The position numbers and the translations under genes were made by a program. Positions 1 through 11,105 of a DNA stretch of 64,000 bases are shown here, in pieces (the stretch's first letter is position 1; each line of letters starts with the position of its first letter). The stretch comes from Duganella lactea. GTDB lineage: Bacteria > Pseudomonadota > Gammaproteobacteria > Burkholderiales > Burkholderiaceae_D. Below the pieces are notes generated by a model, which saw only the letters and a program-made list of their open reading frames with translations, had not been told where the DNA came from and did no database searches. The DNA lies in the NCBI RefSeq assembly GCF_009857505.1, contig NZ_WWCP01000002.1, positions 62,001 through 126,000 of the forward strand. The letters run 5' to 3'.

Positions 1-1337
1 TGGATCAGGTCGGCCACCTTGGAATTGCGCAGGTCCGGACAGTTCTCCTTGAAGCTCAAGCCCAGCACATTTTGCAGCGCATCCTCCACCGACGCGCCAT
101 AGCGGTAGCGTACCTGCGCCAGGCCGGTGATGCCAGGCTTGATCCCATGCCGCACGTTGTAATACGCAATTTGCTCGCACAACTGCTCGACGAAATACGC
201 CCGCTCCGGCCGCGGCCCGACAAAACTCATCTCGCCCTTGAACACATTCAGCATCTGCGGCAGTTCGTCGATGCGCAGCTTGCGTATCCAGTGCCCGACC
301 GCAGTCACTCGCGGATCGTCCTGCTCTGCCCATTTCGGCCGGCCATCGCGCTCCGCATCCTGGCGCATGCTGCGGAATTTCAGTACCTTAAACAGACGCA
401 TATCGCGGCCTACCCGCTCCTGCCGGTAAAACACCGGACCTCCGTCCTCGATCTTGATCGCCAGCGCGGTGAACAGCATCACCGGCGCCGCCAGTACAAC
501 GATGGCGGCGCTGGCCAACAGGTCGAACAGCCGCTTGACGGTGGCGCGCAACAGGCTCTGATCGAAGCCGCCGCCAAAAATCAGATAGCTGGGCTGCAGC
601 GAATCCACCCGGATCTGACAGGCTTCGCGTTCAAAGAAGCTGGCGGCGTCGGTCACCGGTACGCCGCCCAGCGCGCACTCCAGCAACTGGCGCACCGGGA
701 AGGCGCCGTTGCGGCGATCGCTCACCGTCACCACGATTTCGTCGGCGGCGTAGCGCCGCGCCAACGTAAGCAGCGGCAGGTCGGCGGGCAGCAACATGGC
801 GGGCGGCACCGCCCGCATCTCCCCCTGCACCGGCACGAAGCCCACCACGCGAAATGGATGAAAACCGGCGCTGCTGCCGGCAAGCGCCAGGCATTCTCGC
901 GCGAGGGCGCCATCGCCGACGATAATCAGGCGCTGTTCCAGCATGCTCGATTGCGCCGAGGTGAACACCACCAGCCGCGCCAGCAGCACGGCGCCGCCGC
1001 TCAGCAGAAACACCATGCTGCCCGGCCGTCCCAGTTGCATCGCCGGCAACAGCACCGCCAGCAAATGCATCAGACAAAATCCCAGCACGAAGGACGGCAT
1101 GATGCGCAGGCAAGTGCTTTTGATATGTTCACGCGATTGATCGTGCTGATACATGCCCAAGGTGCCCATGCTGAACACCATCACCAGCGCAAACGCCAAC
1201 GCCGGCAGATACAGCTGGCTCTGGTTCGACAACCACAACGGCGCGCTGGCGACCGCGGCGGCAAGCAGAATACATAGCTCCAGCAGCAACAGCATGAAGG
1301 CTATCTTCGACACATAATGATGAAAGATCCTGATCAC
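1..1337 (-). CDS. Undecaprenyl-phosphate glycosylphosphotransferase (EpsB/WcaJ type), 3' end off window
   Basis: Membrane enzyme that moves a sugar-1-phosphate onto undecaprenyl phosphate, the first step of exopolysaccharide repeat-unit assembly. About 445 codons are visible and the frame is still open at base 1, so only some 15-25 C-terminal residues are missing by comparison with the family. The N-terminus (IRIFHHYVSK) matches the EpsB-like subfamily; several hydrophobic segments follow, then a Rossmann-like middle region (LIIVGDGALAREC) and the catalytic sugar-transferase domain with KFRSMR, LRIDELPQ and FVGPRPER. I chose the GTG at 1337 because GGGAG lies 8 bases upstream and the family start fits; an ATG at 1364 in the same frame would add a non-conserved stretch. 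Neighbouring eps genes would lie to the left, outside the window. Confidence 0.9.
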   Translation of the reverse strand, partial: MIRIFHHYVSKIAFMLLLLELCILLAAAVASAPLWLSNQSQLYLPALAFALVMVFSMGTLGMYQHDQSREHIKSTCLRIMPSFVLGFCLMHLLAVLLPAMQLGRPGSMVFLLSGGAVLLARLVVFTSAQSSMLEQRLIIVGDGALARECLALAGSSAGFHPFRVVGFVPVQGEMRAVPPAMLLPADLPLLTLARRYAADEIVVTVSDRRNGAFPVRQLLECALGGVPVTDAASFFEREACQIRVDSLQPSYLIFGGGFDQSLLRATVKRLFDLLASAAIVVLAAPVMLFTALAIKIEDGGPVFYRQERVGRDMRLFKVLKFRSMRQDAERDGRPKWAEQDDPRVTAVGHWIRKLRIDELPQMLNVFKGEMSFVGPRPERAYFVEQLCEQIAYYNVRHGIKPGITGLAQVRYRYGASVEDALQNVLGLSFKENCPDLRNSKVADLI

Positions 1338-1438
1338 GATACGCTCCCAAAAAGGAGCTTTCATGATGCGCAAGCGCTGCAACGCCACTTTGAGCCTACA
1401 CAACCGTCACGCAATCCCCGTCGTCAGAAGGGCTTTTT

Positions 1439-1468
1439 ATGACGGAACTGTGACAAATGGACTATAGT
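1439..1468 (+). promoter_or_regulatory. Candidate sigma70 promoter of nadB
   Basis: ATGACG (1439-1444) and TATAGT (1463-1468) are spaced 18 bases apart, upstream of nadB. If real, transcription starts near 1475, which rules out the ATG at 1470 and supports the ATG at 1503 as the nadB start. This is a match by eye to the consensus only. Confidence 0.35.
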
Positions 1469-1502
1469 CATGGTTCATTTACCTTCGAGTAACGACGTAA
1501 TC

Positions 1503-3113
1503 ATGAAATTTGATGTTGCAATTGTCGGCAGCGGCTTGGCCGGCCTGTCAGTCGCCCTGCATCTGGCAGAGACGCGTACCGTAGCGATTATTTCCAAACG
1601 TGCCCTGAAGGACGGCGCCAGCAACTGGGCCCAGGGCGGCATCGCCGCCGTGCTGGACTCCGGTGACAGCCACAACCAGCACATCGACGACACGCTGATC
1701 GCCGGCGGCGGCCTGTGTGACGAAGGCGCCACCCGCTACATCGTCGAGCATGGCCGCGAAGCGATCGAATGGCTGATCGAGCAAGGCGTGCCGTTTACCC
1801 GCGACGAATCGGCGGAACTGGGCTTTCACCTGACCCGCGAGGGCGGCCACAGCCAGCGCCGCATCATCCACGCCGCCGACGCCACCGGCAACGCGGTGCA
1901 GACCACGCTGGAAGAAAAAGTGCGCGCCCACCCGAACATCACCCTGTTCGAACACCATTGCGCCATCGACCTGATTACCTCGGACAAAGTCCACCCGGCA
2001 AAGAAAAACGCCCAGCCGAAGTGCTACGGCCTGTATGTACAGGACGAGAAGACCGGCCAGGTGCACACCTTTGCGGCCGAACACACGGTGATGTGTACCG
2101 GTGGCGCCGGCAAAGTGTACCTGTACACCACCAATCCAGACACCGCCAGCGGCGACGGCATCGCCATGGCCTGGCGCGCCGGCTGCCGCGTGTCGAACAT
2201 GGAATTCATCCAGTTCCACCCGACCTGCCTGTATCACCCCTACGCCAAGTCCTTCCTGATCACCGAGGCCATTCGCGGCGAAGGCGGCTTGCTCAAACTG
2301 CCGCCGGAAGCCGGCGCCGCCGCCGGCCAGCGCTTCATGCTGGCGCATGACGAGCGCGCCGAACTGGCGCCGCGCGACGTGGTGGCGCGCGCCATCGACT
2401 TTGAGATCAAAAAGCGCGGTCTGGATTACGTCCACCTGGACATCAGCCACAAGTCCGCCGAATTCCTGATCGAGCACTTCCCGACCATTTACGCCCGCTG
2501 CATGGAGCTGGGCATCGACATCACCAAGGAACCGATTCCGGTGGTGCCGGCCGCGCACTACACCTGCGGCGGCGTGGTCACCGACATGCACGGCCGCACC
2601 GACCTGCCCGGCCTGTACGCGGTGGGCGAAACCGCCTGCACCGGCCTGCACGGCGCCAACCGCCTGGCCAGCAACTCGCTGCTGGAATGCGTGGTGATCG
2701 GCCGCGCCTGCGCGCTGGACATCACCGCCAAGGAAAAAGGCGAAGTGCCTTATCTGCCGGACTGGGACGAAAGCCGCGTCAGCGACGCCGACGAGGAAGT
2801 CGTCATCTCGCACAACTGGGATGAGCTGCGCCGTTTCATGTGGAATTACGTCGGCATCGTGCGCACCACCAAGCGCCTGGAGCGCGCCCAGCACCGCATC
2901 ACGATGCTGAAGGAAGAAATCGACGAGTACTACCGCAACTTCCGCGTCACGCACGATCTGCTGGAGTTGCGCAACCTGGTCGACGTGGCGAGCCTGATCG
3001 TCAGCAGCGCCCTGCTGCGCCGTGAAAGCCGCGGCCTGCACTTCAGCCGCGATTATCCGGAAACGCTGGCCAAGGCCTTGCCGACCATCCTCACGCCGCC
3101 GGCACGAAAATGA
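1503..3113 (+). CDS. nadB: L-aspartate oxidase
   Basis: FAD flavoprotein that oxidises L-aspartate to iminoaspartate, the first step of de novo NAD synthesis; iminoaspartate is then used by quinolinate synthase (nadA, 5330-6484). The protein (536 residues from this start) opens with the FAD-binding [17 protein letters not shown], has [10 protein letters not shown], the HPTCLY region and the fumarate-reductase/succinate-dehydrogenase-like [10 protein letters not shown] and [15 protein letters not shown] segments, all typical of NadB. An in-frame ATG at 1470 would add 11 residues, but it sits against the probable -10 element and the extra residues do not look conserved. The stop overlaps the next ATG (3110) by 4 bases, so the GNAT gene is probably translationally coupled. 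nadB points away from nadA and nadC, which lie 1.4 kb downstream on the other strand. Confidence 0.96.
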   Translation: MKFDVAIVGSGLAGLSVALHLAETRTVAIISKRALKDGASNWAQGGIAAVLDSGDSHNQHIDDTLIAGGGLCDEGATRYIVEHGREAIEWLIEQGVPFTRDESAELGFHLTREGGHSQRRIIHAADATGNAVQTTLEEKVRAHPNITLFEHHCAIDLITSDKVHPAKKNAQPKCYGLYVQDEKTGQVHTFAAEHTVMCTGGAGKVYLYTTNPDTASGDGIAMAWRAGCRVSNMEFIQFHPTCLYHPYAKSFLITEAIRGEGGLLKLPPEAGAAAGQRFMLAHDERAELAPRDVVARAIDFEIKKRGLDYVHLDISHKSAEFLIEHFPTIYARCMELGIDITKEPIPVVPAAHYTCGGVVTDMHGRTDLPGLYAVGETACTGLHGANRLASNSLLECVVIGRACALDITAKEKGEVPYLPDWDESRVSDADEEVVISHNWDELRRFMWNYVGIVRTTKRLERAQHRITMLKEEIDEYYRNFRVTHDLLELRNLVDVASLIVSSALLRRESRGLHFSRDYPETLAKALPTILTPPARK

Positions 3114-3649
3114 TCGCGGTCCGCCACGCCACGCACGCCGACATTCCCGCCATGGAGGCGCTGATCGCGCGCTCCGGCATTGAATTGAGCGCGGGTTTTT
3201 ACACGCCCGAGCAGGCGCAAGCGGTAACGCGTTACGTGTTTGGCGTGGACACCCAACTGGTGGCGGATCAGACCTACTTCGTCATCGAGAAAGATGGCCG
3301 GCTGGCGGCATGTGGCGGCTGGAGCAAACGCAGCACGCTATTCGGCGCCGACCGCACCAAGCAAGGCGCCGATCCGCTGCTGGACCCGGCCACCGAGCCG
3401 GCGCGCATCCGCGCGTTCTTCGTCGAGCCATCGGCGGCGCGACAAGGCCTGGGTCGCATGCTGCTGCAACACTGCACCGAGGCTGCCGCCGCCGGCGGCT
3501 TTCACACGCTGGAACTGGCAGCCACCATGCCCGGTGTGCCACTGTACACCGCCTGCGGGTTCGAGGTCGTTGAACCGATCGAAATCACTTTGCAAGGCGA
3601 CGTCAAAGTCCCGCTATCGAAAATGCGCAAGTCGATCAAGGCGGTATAG
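3110..3649 (+). CDS. GNAT family N-acetyltransferase
   Basis: Acetyl-CoA-dependent N-acyltransferase of unknown substrate, 179 residues. The GNAT fold shows in the N-terminal [16 protein letters not shown] strand-helix, the acetyl-CoA loop with [13 protein letters not shown] (motif A, Q/RxxGxG/A type, about residues 110-122) and the C-terminal [14 protein letters not shown] (motif B, YxxxGF). Its ATG overlaps the nadB stop by 4 bases (ATGA), so the two genes form an operon. The 3' end overlaps the convergent binding-protein gene by 14 bases. Pairing with nadB does not by itself tell the substrate; a link to NAD metabolism is only a guess. Confidence 0.88.
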   Translation: MIAVRHATHADIPAMEALIARSGIELSAGFYTPEQAQAVTRYVFGVDTQLVADQTYFVIEKDGRLAACGGWSKRSTLFGADRTKQGADPLLDPATEPARIRAFFVEPSAARQGLGRMLLQHCTEAAAAGGFHTLELAATMPGVPLYTACGFEVVEPIEITLQGDVKVPLSKMRKSIKAV

Positions 3650-4415
3650 CGCCATTGCGGCGCGCCAGCTTTTGCAGCTCGCCATTCTTCTTCATCTCCA
3701 ATAACATCTGATCCATCTGCGCCGTCAGCTCGGGGTAACGCGGCGTAAGCGGAAAAGTGAAGTAGGCTTGCTGTACATCGATCAGCGGCGCCAGCGCCAT
3801 TACCTTGTCCTGCAGGCCCAGCGCCGTCAACGCCGGTTCGGTATCGCGCCGGTTGGAGGCAAACAGTTCGACATGGCCGCGTTCCAGCATGCGCAAGCCG
3901 TTGGCCACTGTATTGGTCACACTGATCAGCAGTTGCGGTGCGGCGCGGGCGAATGCCGGACCATAGCTCCAGCCGTTGATGACGGCGATGCGCCGCCCTT
4001 CCAGCAACGCATAGTCTCCCTGCCAAAGCGGCAAGCCGTCGATACGCCCGTAAAACGCCAGTTCATCGCGGAAGAAATCCTGCTGGCTGTAGCGCATGAC
4101 CCGCTGCCGTTCAGGCGTCTTGTATGCCGCCGCCAGTATGTCGGCCTGGCCGCCGGCGACCACTTCCAGCGCACGGCGCCACGGATAAATCTGGAAACGG
4201 ACCTGATAGCCGTGGCGTTGCGCCAGCAGCCGGATTAACTCCACCGCCATGCCGGAGAACTCGCCGTTGTCGTTGCGCTCGAAGATGCCTTCGTTGCGGG
4301 TGCCGGCGGCCACCAGCTCGCGCACCGCTGGTGGGCGTGCAAATGACAAAAACGGCAGCGCGCTCAGCGCCATGCCGCATAGGCCAGTCAAATACAACCG
4401 ACGTGCATTCCGCAA
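3636..4415 (-). CDS. Periplasmic amino-acid-type solute-binding protein (SBP_bac_3)
   Basis: Exported protein of 259 residues with an N-terminal signal peptide (positively charged start, hydrophobic LTGLCGMALSALPFLSFA, cut around residue 26) and a type-II periplasmic binding fold: GIFERNDNGEFSGMAVEL, YPWRRALEVVAGGQADILAA and RRIAVINGWSYG are the usual landmarks. No ABC permease or ATPase gene is adjacent, so it may serve an unlinked transporter or be an orphan. Start: TTG at 4415 with a strong AGGAGG 5 bases upstream; there is no better in-frame ATG. It follows nadC on the same strand by about 50 bases and may be the last gene of the ybiT-nadA-nadC unit, which would hint at a pyridine or amino-acid ligand; that is inference. 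Confidence 0.85.
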   Translation of the reverse strand: MRNARRLYLTGLCGMALSALPFLSFARPPAVRELVAAGTRNEGIFERNDNGEFSGMAVELIRLLAQRHGYQVRFQIYPWRRALEVVAGGQADILAAAYKTPERQRVMRYSQQDFFRDELAFYGRIDGLPLWQGDYALLEGRRIAVINGWSYGPAFARAAPQLLISVTNTVANGLRMLERGHVELFASNRRDTEPALTALGLQDKVMALAPLIDVQQAYFTFPLTPRYPELTAQMDQMLLEMKKNGELQKLARRNGAIPP

Positions 4416-4466
4416 GCGGTCCTCCTCTGCCGGGAATCCGGCGTCCTTCGTTTTATTCTACGCGGC

Positions 4467-5333
4467 TTAGCCGACGATGCGCAAAGAATAATCGGTGGCC
4501 CGAATGTCCTTGGTCAGGCTGCCGATGGAGATGCGGTCGACGCCCGTTTCCGCAATCGCGCGCACGGTATCGAAGTTGATGCCGCCGGAAGCCTCCAGCA
4601 ACGCGCGACCGGTGTTCAGCGTCACCGCCTCGCGCATCATATCGGTGCTGAAGTTATCCAGCAGGATCGAGACGGCGCCGGCATCCAGTGCTTCCTTCAG
4701 CTCATCGAGCGATTCCACCTCCACCTGGATGGACACACCCTTGTTCAGCGCCTTGGCCGCCAGCACCGCATTGGTGATGCCGCCCGCCGCCGCGATATGG
4801 TTTTCCTTGATCAGGATGCCGTCGTACAGCGCCAGGCGCTGATTCTGACCGCCACCCACGCGCACCGCGTACTTCTGCGCCAGGCGCAGACCCGGCAAGG
4901 TCTTGCGGGTGTCGAGAATCGCGGCGCGGGTGCCGGCGATAACGTCCACGTACTTGCGGGTGGCTGTGGCCACGCCGGACAGCAGCTGCATGAAATTGAG
5001 GGCGCCGCGTTCCGCCGTCAGCAGCGCGCGCGCCGGGCCTTCGATGGTGCAGACCACGCTGTCGGCCTTCATCAAATCGCCTTCCGCATACCGCCAACCG
5101 ACTTCGATCCCGGCCTGCATGCAGTTCATCACGCCTTCAAACCACGGCGCGCCGCATAGCACCGCGTCTTCGCGCACGATCACGCGCGCCTTGGCGCGAC
5201 CGCCTTCCGGCACCAGCAGGCCGGTCAGGTCGCCACTGCCCACGTCTTCCAGCAACGCGGCCAACAGATTGGCCTCGAAAGCCGACTTCAATGCGTCATC
5301 AAACGGCGCGAATTTGTTGATCAGAGTACTCAT
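4467..5333 (-). CDS. nadC: Nicotinate-nucleotide pyrophosphorylase (quinolinate phosphoribosyltransferase)
   Basis: Converts quinolinate and PRPP to nicotinate mononucleotide, CO2 and PPi, the third step of de novo NAD synthesis. At 288 residues it has full length for NadC. Recognisable segments are [12 protein letters not shown] at the N-terminus, [16 protein letters not shown], the active-site [29 protein letters not shown] and the C-terminal phosphate-binding [12 protein letters not shown] with [12 protein letters not shown]. Its ATG overlaps the nadA stop by 4 bases, so nadA and nadC are coupled and cotranscribed. Confidence 0.97.
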   Translation of the reverse strand: MSTLINKFAPFDDALKSAFEANLLAALLEDVGSGDLTGLLVPEGGRAKARVIVREDAVLCGAPWFEGVMNCMQAGIEVGWRYAEGDLMKADSVVCTIEGPARALLTAERGALNFMQLLSGVATATRKYVDVIAGTRAAILDTRKTLPGLRLAQKYAVRVGGGQNQRLALYDGILIKENHIAAAGGITNAVLAAKALNKGVSIQVEVESLDELKEALDAGAVSILLDNFSTDMMREAVTLNTGRALLEASGGINFDTVRAIAETGVDRISIGSLTKDIRATDYSLRIVG

Positions 5334-6484
5334 GCCGGACCGATTCCCGAAAACAGTTGTGCTTCTTGCGCCAGATCCGGACCTGGCTGCACCTTGGCTT
5401 TTCTGGCCGCAGCGAAGTCCAGCATGCGGGTGATCGAGGTCACCGCCTGCTTGCCGACTTCCGCATCGACGAAGACTTCATTGGCAGCGCTGATCGCCGG
5501 GCTGTCGATATTCTCCAGCAGGTCGGCCAGATTCTGCAGGCCGTTCATCGCCATCCATGGGCAGTGCGCGCAGCTCTTGCAGGTGGCGCTGTTGCCGGCG
5601 GTCGGCGCGACGATGAAGCGCTTGTTCGGCGCGGCGGCCTGCATCTTGTGCAGAATGCCGTTGTCGGTGGCGACGATGAAGGTGTCGGCGTCCATCGTCA
5701 CGGCGGCGTTGATGATCTGCGTGGTCGAGCCGACGACATCGGCCAGCGCCACCACATTGGCCGGCGACTCCGGGTGCACCAGCACCTTGGCGTCCGGATA
5801 CTGCGCCTTCAGCAGGTCCAGCTCAACGCCCTTGAATTCATCATGCACCAGGCAGGAGCCCTGCCACAGCAGCATGTCGGCGCCGGTCTGCTTCTGGATG
5901 TAGGAGCCCAGATGCTTGTCCGGCGCCCACAGAATTTTCTTGCCCTGCTCGTGCAGGTGCTTGACGATCTCCAGGCCGATCGACGACGTTACCATCCAGT
6001 CGGCGCGCGCCTTGACGGCGGCACTGGTGTTGGCATACACCACCACCGTGCGGTCCGGATGCTGATCGCAAAAGGCGGTGAATTCATCGGCCGGGCAGCC
6101 CAGATCCAGCGAGCAGGTGGCGTCCAGGTCCGGCATCAGGATGCGTTTTTCCGGGCTCAGAATCTTGGCGGTTTCGCCCATGAAGCGCACGCCGGCGACG
6201 ATCAGCGTTTTGGCCGGATGATCGCGGCCGAAGCGCGCCATCTCCAGCGAGTCGGAAACGCAGCCACCGGTTTCCTCAGCCAGATCCTGCAGATCGGCGT
6301 CCACGTAGTAGTGCGACACCAGAACCGCCTGCTTTTCCTTCAGCAGGCGCTTGATACGTTCCTTGAGTTCCACGCGCTGTTCGGCGCTGGGAGTCGCTGG
6401 CGTGCGCGCCCACGCATGGGCAACGCAGCTGGCGCCGTCTTGTGGATGCTCATACTCGACGGGTTTGATCTCGATGGCTTGCAT
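5330..6484 (-). CDS. nadA: Quinolinate synthase
   Basis: [4Fe-4S] enzyme that condenses iminoaspartate with dihydroxyacetone phosphate to quinolinate. The 384-residue protein has the triplicated NadA architecture: [44 protein letters not shown] with a likely cluster cysteine, [28 protein letters not shown] and the C-terminal [10 protein letters not shown] segment. It lies 6 bases downstream of ybiT and overlaps nadC by 4 bases. The substrate supplier nadB is on the opposite strand 2.2 kb away. Confidence 0.97.
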   Translation of the reverse strand: MQAIEIKPVEYEHPQDGASCVAHAWARTPATPSAEQRVELKERIKRLLKEKQAVLVSHYYVDADLQDLAEETGGCVSDSLEMARFGRDHPAKTLIVAGVRFMGETAKILSPEKRILMPDLDATCSLDLGCPADEFTAFCDQHPDRTVVVYANTSAAVKARADWMVTSSIGLEIVKHLHEQGKKILWAPDKHLGSYIQKQTGADMLLWQGSCLVHDEFKGVELDLLKAQYPDAKVLVHPESPANVVALADVVGSTTQIINAAVTMDADTFIVATDNGILHKMQAAAPNKRFIVAPTAGNSATCKSCAHCPWMAMNGLQNLADLLENIDSPAISAANEVFVDAEVGKQAVTSITRMLDFAAARKAKVQPGPDLAQEAQLFSGIGPA

Positions 6485-6490
6485 GGTGGT

Positions 6491-8092
6491 TTAATCGATG
6501 CCTTGGCTGGTCAGATAATCCTCGTAGCCGCCGCGGAAATCGACGACTTCATTGTCTTTGATCTCGATGATGCGGGTCGCCAGCGACGACACGAATTCAC
6601 GGTCGTGCGAAACGAAGACCAGCGTGCCGGCGTATTTGTCCAGCGCGATGTTGAGCGACTCGATCGATTCCATGTCCATGTGGTTGGTCGGTTCGTCCAG
6701 CAGCAGCACGTTGTGACGGCCCAGCATCAGCTTACCGTACATCATGCGGCCCTTCTCACCGCCGGACAGCACGGTGACCGACTTCTTCACCTCGTCGCCG
6801 CCGAACAGCAGCCGGCCGAGGATCGAGCGCACCGCCTGATCATCGTCGCCCTCCTTGGTCCACTTGCCCATCCAGTCGGTCAGCGTAATCTCTTTGGCGA
6901 AATCCTCAGTCGGGTCTTGCGGCATGTAGCCGACGTTGGCGTTTTCCGCCCACTTGACGGTACCGTGATCCGCGTTCAGACCGGTGATGTCCTCGCCGCC
7001 GATGCAGCGCAGCAGCGTGGTCTTACCGGCGCCGTTGGCGCCGATGATGGCAATGCGCTCGCCCGCTTCCACCATGATGCTGAAGTTATTGAACAGTGTG
7101 CGGTCGTATTTTTTGCTCAGGCCTTCGGTCTCCACCGCCAGGCGGTGCAGCTTCTTCTCGCCTTCGAAGCGCACGAACGGATAGGCGCGCGACGATGGTT
7201 TGATATCTTCCACCTTGATCTTGTCGATCATCTTGGCGCGCGACGTCGCCTGACGGGCCTTGGACTTGTTGGCCGAGAAGCGGCGCACGAAGTCCTGCAG
7301 TTCGGCGACTTTCTCTTTCGCCTTGGCGTTGTTGGCCAGCTGCTGGTTACGCGCCTGGGTCGATGCCAGCATGTAGTCGTCGTAGTTGCCCGGATAGATC
7401 TTCAGCGTGCCGTAGTCCATGTCCGCCACGTGGGTGCACACCTGATTCAGGAAGTGGCGATCGTGGGAGATGATGATCATGGTGGAGTTGCGCTCGTTGA
7501 GCACATCTTCCAGCCAGCGGATGGTGTTGATGTCCAGGTTATTGGTCGGTTCGTCGAGCAGCAGGATGTCCGGATTCGAGAACAGCGCCTGCGCCAGCAG
7601 CACGCGCAGTTTCCAGCCCGGCGAGACGGCGCTCATCGGCCCCTGGTGCAGGTCGATGGCGATGCCCACGCCCAGCAGCAGCTCACCGGCGCGCGATTCG
7701 GCGGTGTAGCCGTCGTACTCGGACACTTTGCCTTCCAGGTCGGCGGCGCGCATGTAGTCGTCGTCGGTGGCGTCCGGGTTGGCGTAAATCGCGTCGCGTT
7801 CGGAAATGGCGGCCCACATCTCGGTGTGACCCATCATGACCACGTCCAGCACGCGCATTTCCTCATAGGCGAACTGGTCCTGGCGCAGCTTACCCAGACG
7901 CTCGTTCACATCCAGCATCACGTTGCCGGCCGACGGTTCGAGGTCGCCGCCGAGGATTTTCATGAAAGTGGACTTGCCACAACCGTTGGCGCCGATCAGG
8001 CCATAACGGTTGCCATCGCCGAACTTGACGGAGATGTTTTCAAACAACGGCTTGGCGCCGAATTGCATCGTGATGTTTGCTGTAGAGAGCAT
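6491..8092 (-). CDS. ybiT: ABC-F family ATPase, YbiT type
   Basis: Soluble twin-ATPase protein of the ABC-F family; members act on the ribosome as translation factors, though YbiT's exact role is less clear than EttA's. The 533 residues align with E. coli YbiT through its length as I recall it. Domain 1 has Walker A GANGCGKS, the unusual YbiT signature [15 protein letters not shown] in place of LSGGQ, and [11 protein letters not shown]; the charged inter-domain linker runs around residues 235-310; domain 2 has [20 protein letters not shown] and [12 protein letters not shown] chose the ATG at 8092 because it gives the YbiT start ([11 protein letters not shown]); the open frame runs further upstream to 8149 without family similarity. 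It precedes nadA by 6 bases and is probably cotranscribed with it. Confidence 0.94.
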   Translation of the reverse strand: MLSTANITMQFGAKPLFENISVKFGDGNRYGLIGANGCGKSTFMKILGGDLEPSAGNVMLDVNERLGKLRQDQFAYEEMRVLDVVMMGHTEMWAAISERDAIYANPDATDDDYMRAADLEGKVSEYDGYTAESRAGELLLGVGIAIDLHQGPMSAVSPGWKLRVLLAQALFSNPDILLLDEPTNNLDINTIRWLEDVLNERNSTMIIISHDRHFLNQVCTHVADMDYGTLKIYPGNYDDYMLASTQARNQQLANNAKAKEKVAELQDFVRRFSANKSKARQATSRAKMIDKIKVEDIKPSSRAYPFVRFEGEKKLHRLAVETEGLSKKYDRTLFNNFSIMVEAGERIAIIGANGAGKTTLLRCIGGEDITGLNADHGTVKWAENANVGYMPQDPTEDFAKEITLTDWMGKWTKEGDDDQAVRSILGRLLFGGDEVKKSVTVLSGGEKGRMMYGKLMLGRHNVLLLDEPTNHMDMESIESLNIALDKYAGTLVFVSHDREFVSSLATRIIEIKDNEVVDFRGGYEDYLTSQGID

Positions 8093-8241
8093 TGTGGAAT
8101 TGGACCTTGCAGAATGGGTATAGCGGAAAGGCGAGATTATACAGTACACCAGGCGCTTTGCGTGTTATGCCATACAAAACAAGCACTTACACCAATTGAA
8201 CCACCTCAGGCCCTGATCACCCAGCCCTCCCCAAGGGCTGA

Positions 8242-9162
8242 CTACAACGTCGGATAGTCGCTGATGGTCAGCTCGAAAGCACGCTCGCCGGAAACCAGAT
8301 GCGCCAGACCGCCATACGGCAGCGTCGCCCGCTCCTTGATGTGACCGAACGGCAGGCCGGTGAGCACCGGCATCGGCAGCCGCTCGCGCAAATAGGCCAC
8401 CATCGCCTCGAAGTCGTAACCATTGTCCATCGGATTCAGCTTGTAGGCGGAGAAGTCGCCCAGCACCAGCGCCCGCTGGCCGTCCAGCGCGCCGGCGTAG
8501 AACAGTTGCAGCACCATGCGTTCCACACGGTACGGATGCTCGCCGACATCCTCGATGAAGCAGATGCCATCCTCCAGCACATGAAAATACGGTGTGCCGA
8601 GCAGGCTGACCATCATCGCCAGATTGCCGCCCCACAGCCGGCCGCTGACATTGACCAGCGGGTTATCCGTCCCGCCCTCCGCCACCGCGCCGCGCACCGC
8701 GTGCGTCGGTCCACGCAGACAATCCCAGAACTGGCGCAAGGTGTACTCCACCGGCTCCGGACGAATGAAGTCATCGCAGATCATAGGCCCGGCGAAACTG
8801 ATCCGGCCGGTCTGCTTCATCAACGGCATCTGAAAGGCGGTGAAGTCGCTGTAGCCGACAAACAGCTTGCCGCTGTCGGCCATCTTGTGAAAATCGATCA
8901 TCGGCAGCAGGCGCGACATGCCGTAGGAGCCGCGCAGCGCGATCACCAGCTGGACCTGCGGATCGGACGCCGCCGCGTTCAGTTGCGCCAGACGCCACGC
9001 GTCGGTGCCGCCGAAGCGCTGGAATTTCTTGTCGTCGTCGTAATAGTTGTGAACCCGGAAGCCCTGCCGCTCCAGCCGTTGCACGCCTTGCAGGAAAGCG
9101 TCGTTGTCAGGCGGGCGGCCGCTGGGCGCCGCAATCGCGATACCGATAGTCGAAGTGCTCAC
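8242..9162 (-). CDS. ldcA: LD-carboxypeptidase (muramoyltetrapeptide carboxypeptidase, S66 family)
   Basis: Cytoplasmic serine peptidase of murein recycling that removes the terminal D-Ala from muropeptide tetrapeptides. The 306-residue length is typical. The N-terminal IAIAAPSGRP, the ALRGSYGMSRLL segment and FVGYSDFTAF (nucleophile Ser in GYSD, about residue 105) are present, followed by FIEDVGEHPYRVERM with the catalytic Glu and GLPFGHIKERATLP with the catalytic His, so the Ser-Glu-His triad looks intact. A short GC-rich stem lies just after the stop but lacks a T run. The 149 bases between it and ybiT (8093-8241) hold no gene that I can support. Confidence 0.93.
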   Translation of the reverse strand: MSTSTIGIAIAAPSGRPPDNDAFLQGVQRLERQGFRVHNYYDDDKKFQRFGGTDAWRLAQLNAAASDPQVQLVIALRGSYGMSRLLPMIDFHKMADSGKLFVGYSDFTAFQMPLMKQTGRISFAGPMICDDFIRPEPVEYTLRQFWDCLRGPTHAVRGAVAEGGTDNPLVNVSGRLWGGNLAMMVSLLGTPYFHVLEDGICFIEDVGEHPYRVERMVLQLFYAGALDGQRALVLGDFSAYKLNPMDNGYDFEAMVAYLRERLPMPVLTGLPFGHIKERATLPYGGLAHLVSGERAFELTISDYPTL

Positions 9163-9172
9163 AATATCTCTG

Positions 9173-10117
9173 TCAGTGATGTGTGCCGCTGCCCGCGCGA
9201 TGCGCCGTCAGCGGAGGAAGGTCCGGCGTCATATTACCGCGCAGGTGCTGGTCCAGCAAGGCCAGCAGACGTTCGGTCAGTTGCGCCGGCAAATCGTGGC
9301 CCATGCCCTCGATGATATGCAGGCGCGCGCCCGGTATCGCCTGCGCGGTATCGATGCCGCACGCCACCGGGACCAGCGGATCGGCCGCGCCATGGATCAC
9401 CAGCGCCGGACAACGGATCTTGCGCAGCAGCGGCGTGCGGTCGCCACTCGCGACAATGGCCAACAGCTGGCGCACCATGCCGTCCGGGCTGACACTGCGG
9501 TCGAGCGCTCGCTCGATGGCGGCACGCAGCGCGCGTTCCGGCGTCGGGAAAGACGGGCTGCCGATCAGCCGGAAGATCGCCACACCCCGCTCCACCACCT
9601 CGTGACGGTTAGCGGGATAGGCGGGCGGCCGCATCAGCGCCATGCGCGCCGCCGGCGTCGGGCCGGGCAAACCGCGCCGGCCGCTGCTGGACATGATGGA
9701 AGTCAGGCTGAGCGTGCGCCCCGCGAAGCGCGACGCGAATATCTGGGCGATCATGCCGCCCATCGACATGCCGATGATGTGCGCCCGGTCGATGCCGAGC
9801 GCATCGAGCAAGCCGGCGGCATCGTCCGCCATATCGTTGAGCGTGTAAGGAACAGCCTGCTTCCAGCCCAGCAGCGATTTCAGATACGCCCGCCACAGGC
9901 TCGGCTTTTTGTGATGATGAAGTTTGGTGGACAGCCCAATATCCCGGTTGTCGAAGCGAATCACGTAGTAGCCCTGCTCAACCAGCCCATCCACCAGATC
10001 CCGCGGCCAGGCGATCAACTGCATCCCCAGCCCCATGATCAGCAGCACCGGCGGATCATGCGGATTACCACTGGTTTCGTAGGCAATCGTGATGCCGTTT
10101 GCATGCGCGGTAGCCAA
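9173..10117 (-). CDS. Alpha/beta-fold hydrolase
   Basis: Hydrolase of unknown substrate, about 314 residues. The fold is clear from PPVLLIMGLGMQLIAWP (oxyanion strand), the nucleophile elbow GMSMGGMIAQ, the late acid region CPALVIHGAADPLVPV and the catalytic His in EGMGHDLP. It resembles the family that includes aclacinomycin methylesterase RdmC and 3-oxoadipate enol-lactonase, but nothing here fixes a substrate. I favour a TTG start at 10117, which has GGAGG 8 bases upstream and gives the usual start (ATAHANGI); an ATG at 10138 gives 321 residues but has no ribosome binding site. It lies 10 bases upstream of ldcA on the same strand. Confidence 0.87.
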   Translation of the reverse strand: MATAHANGITIAYETSGNPHDPPVLLIMGLGMQLIAWPRDLVDGLVEQGYYVIRFDNRDIGLSTKLHHHKKPSLWRAYLKSLLGWKQAVPYTLNDMADDAAGLLDALGIDRAHIIGMSMGGMIAQIFASRFAGRTLSLTSIMSSSGRRGLPGPTPAARMALMRPPAYPANRHEVVERGVAIFRLIGSPSFPTPERALRAAIERALDRSVSPDGMVRQLLAIVASGDRTPLLRKIRCPALVIHGAADPLVPVACGIDTAQAIPGARLHIIEGMGHDLPAQLTERLLALLDQHLRGNMTPDLPPLTAHRAGSGTHH

Positions 10118-10167
10118 AGCGAGGTCCCTCCATCCCATTCAAATACTTGGGATCGAGCATACCACTT

Positions 10168-11089
<922 letters not shown>

Positions 11090-11105
11090 GAGGTAAAGCC
11101 TAAAT

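Noticed and set aside
1548..3041. 497-codon open frame on - inside nadB
   Set aside because: Antisense shadow; no family features, while nadB is clear through its whole length.
8215..8245. Hairpin CAGCCCT/AGGGCTG after ldcA as terminator
   Set aside because: The stem is fair but no T run follows on either strand.
5357..8257. 966-codon open frame on + opposite nadA and ybiT
   Set aside because: It is antisense to two strongly conserved genes, is rich in His/Arg/Gln/Gly as expected from the complement of high-GC codons, and resembles no family.
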